Shown here: positions 5,381-6,067 of the stretch, piece after piece | Position numbering within the stretch: position 1 is the stretch's first letter | How the letters are laid out: each line of letters opens with the position of its first letter | NCBI GenBank assembly: GCA_027074515.1 | Contig: JALTCQ010000104.1 | Location: 1-6,067, forward strand | Direction of reading: 5' to 3' | DNA: 6,067 bases | Source of the DNA: Microcaldota archaeon | Lineage (GTDB): Archaea; Iainarchaeota; Iainarchaeia; JAADDC01 | Program-made: the position numbers and the translations under genes | The notes under the pieces: model-generated | Database searches by the model: none | The model's input: the letters and a program-made list of their open reading frames with translations, nothing else | What the model was told of the DNA's origin: nothing

Positions 5381-5393
5381 GGGACTTCCAGAT

Positions 5394-5951
5394 GTGAAGG
5401 TGCTGGACGAACGAACGCGAAGGACGCTGAGAAAAATCTCTGCGCTGGAAAGACCGTCAGGGGCGATGGACCAGATACTACCGATAGCGGAAAAGGTGCA
5501 GGAAATGGCGGATAGAATGGGCCATAACGCCCACGGCTTGGACCGAGAGATTCCCGAGTTCGGAGATGCCATACATGCCGTGATCGCAGACCACGAGCGA
5601 GACCTGCACGAAATAGATCGAAAGCTACGCGTAATCCGAGAAGATAATGAGATTCTGCTCTCAGAGGCAAAAAGGATACAGGGGCAACCAGCGACCACGA
5701 TGGACGAAAAACTGCGACGGATGAAAAGAATCGTAACTATACTGGAGGAGATTGCCGAAATGAAGGAAAAAACAGAAGGTCTGGAAAGAAAGAGGCAAGA
5801 AAACGTGCACTCCCTGTCAAATCTATTCGAAAGAGCGCCCATCGCGTACTTCATCCACGTGAAGCGGCGGGGAGACGAAGGAAAGATTCACCCCGCAGTC
5901 ACGGAGGCGTTCTTCCACGCGATCGCAAGAAGAAAGAGAAAAATGGCGTGA
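5394..5951 (+). CDS. uncharacterised charged coiled-coil protein
   Basis: I do not recognise this 185-residue protein. It is highly charged and mostly helical, without cysteine or tryptophan, and has no signal peptide or membrane segment, so it is probably cytosolic. Helical parts lie at about 27-42, 58-96 and 103-145, the last two strongly coiled-coil-like and separated by a QGQPATT linker. After them comes a non-coiled module, RAPIAYFIHVKRRGDEGKIHP (split around 147-167), and then a helix with a basic tail, ARRKRKMA. The frame opens at GTG 5394; a second GTG at 5400 fits better with a leaderless start from the TATA-like box. ATG 5392 is out of frame and stops at once, and no ribosome binding site is seen. 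It diverges from psmA and ends stop to stop with rtcB. The antisense frames are serine-rich shadows. Confidence 0.75.
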   Translation: MKVLDERTRRTLRKISALERPSGAMDQILPIAEKVQEMADRMGHNAHGLDREIPEFGDAIHAVIADHERDLHEIDRKLRVIREDNEILLSEAKRIQGQPATTMDEKLRRMKRIVTILEEIAEMKEKTEGLERKRQENVHSLSNLFERAPIAYFIHVKRRGDEGKIHPAVTEAFFHAIARRKRKMA

Positions 5952-5954
5952 TCA
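5949..5954. other. abutting convergent stop codons (TGATCA)
   Basis: TGA 5949-5951 ends the plus-strand coiled-coil gene, and the adjoining TCA 5952-5954 is the minus-strand TGA of rtcB. The two convergent genes meet with no spacer, so any transcription terminator must lie inside the opposing gene. No hairpin or T-run is visible between them. Confidence 0.9.
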
Positions 5955-6067
5955 GCCCTTCACCACGCCGAGAGGCACCATTTTCGCAACTTTCTTGGCA
6001 ATCCCCGCAATCTCAACGGACCTTATGACCTCATCCACGTCCTTGTACGCGTCTGGAGCCTCCTCTG
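5952..6067 (-). CDS. rtcB: tRNA-splicing ligase RtcB (3' end only)
   Basis: RtcB is the GTP- and Mn-dependent RNA ligase that joins 2',3'-cyclic phosphate and 5'-hydroxyl ends, and is essential for exon joining in archaeal tRNA splicing. Only the last 37 residues are present; the rest lies beyond the right edge. They read EEAPDAYKDVDEVIRSVE, then IAGIAKKVAKMVPLGVVKG to the stop. This closely follows the conserved RtcB C-terminus: the EEAPxAYKDVDEV motif, the helix, and the terminal VPLGVVKG with its final glycine. The guanylated histidine and metal ligands are upstream and cannot be judged here. It converges directly on the coiled-coil gene and is not part of the psmA transcript. Confidence 0.93.
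   Translation of the reverse strand, partial: EEAPDAYKDVDEVIRSVEIAGIAKKVAKMVPLGVVKG

Noticed and set aside
5363..5854. A 163-codon minus-strand open frame opposite the coiled-coil gene, in the same direction as psmA
   Set aside because: Its product is a serine- and isoleucine-rich sequence typical of the antisense of a Glu/Lys/Arg-rich coiled coil. The plus-strand frame is longer, ends exactly at the rtcB stop and has a promoter-like box.
1..6067. tRNA, rRNA, CRISPR arrays, insertion sequences or phage genes
   Set aside because: Coding sequence covers almost the whole window; no cloverleaf-like sequence, spaced repeats, terminal inverted repeats or transposase/integrase motifs were seen by eye.

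Overview
The window is archaeal chromosome. It is almost entirely the conserved proteasome-exosome superoperon, read on the minus strand from about 5332 down to 1. The archaeal assignment rests on an alpha proteasome subunit, an archaeal-type exosome (Rrp4, Rrp41, Rrp42), SBDS, ribosomal protein L37Ae, RNA polymerase subunit P, an archaeal Brix protein, a Pcc1-type KEOPS subunit and prefoldin beta lying head to tail, plus Shine-Dalgarno sites of the GGAGGTGAT type. Both euryarchaeal and crenarchaeal genomes keep this gene order, so order alone does not give the phylum. The proteins loosely recall Thermoplasmata-like euryarchaea, but I hold that weakly. The DNA is moderately GC-rich.

Layout, in transcription order on the minus strand: psmA (4619-5332), SBDS (3921-4613), rrp4 (3229-3915), rrp41 (2343-3254), rrp42 (1547-2353), rpl37ae (1278-1547), rpoP (1147-1281), Brix/Imp4-like (645-1145), pcc1 (427-678), pfdB (32-400), and the first 17 codons of an unidentified gene (1-51) running off the left edge. 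Junctions are tight: five overlaps of 1 to 34 nt within the named cluster, gaps of at most 26 nt, and a possible sixth overlap (20 nt) with the edge gene. Several ribosome binding sites contain the stop codon of the gene before, so translation is probably coupled. No internal terminator or promoter is apparent.

To the right of psmA, a short divergent region (5333-5393) holds one TTTAAA box. A plus-strand gene for an unrecognised 183-185 aa coiled-coil protein follows (5394 or 5400 to 5951). It ends stop to stop against the 3' end of rtcB, the tRNA-splicing RNA ligase (5952-6067, minus strand, cut by the window edge). The two stop codons form the palindrome TGATCA.

Together the cluster links making and destroying RNA and protein. 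L37Ae, SBDS and the Brix protein serve ribosome assembly and RpoP serves transcription. Pcc1 serves tRNA t6A modification, Rrp4/41/42 form the RNA-degrading exosome, PsmA is the proteasome outer ring, and prefoldin is a chaperone. The most unusual points are an insertion of about 62 residues in the otherwise intact catalytic subunit Rrp41, and the unrecognised coiled-coil gene between the cluster and rtcB.
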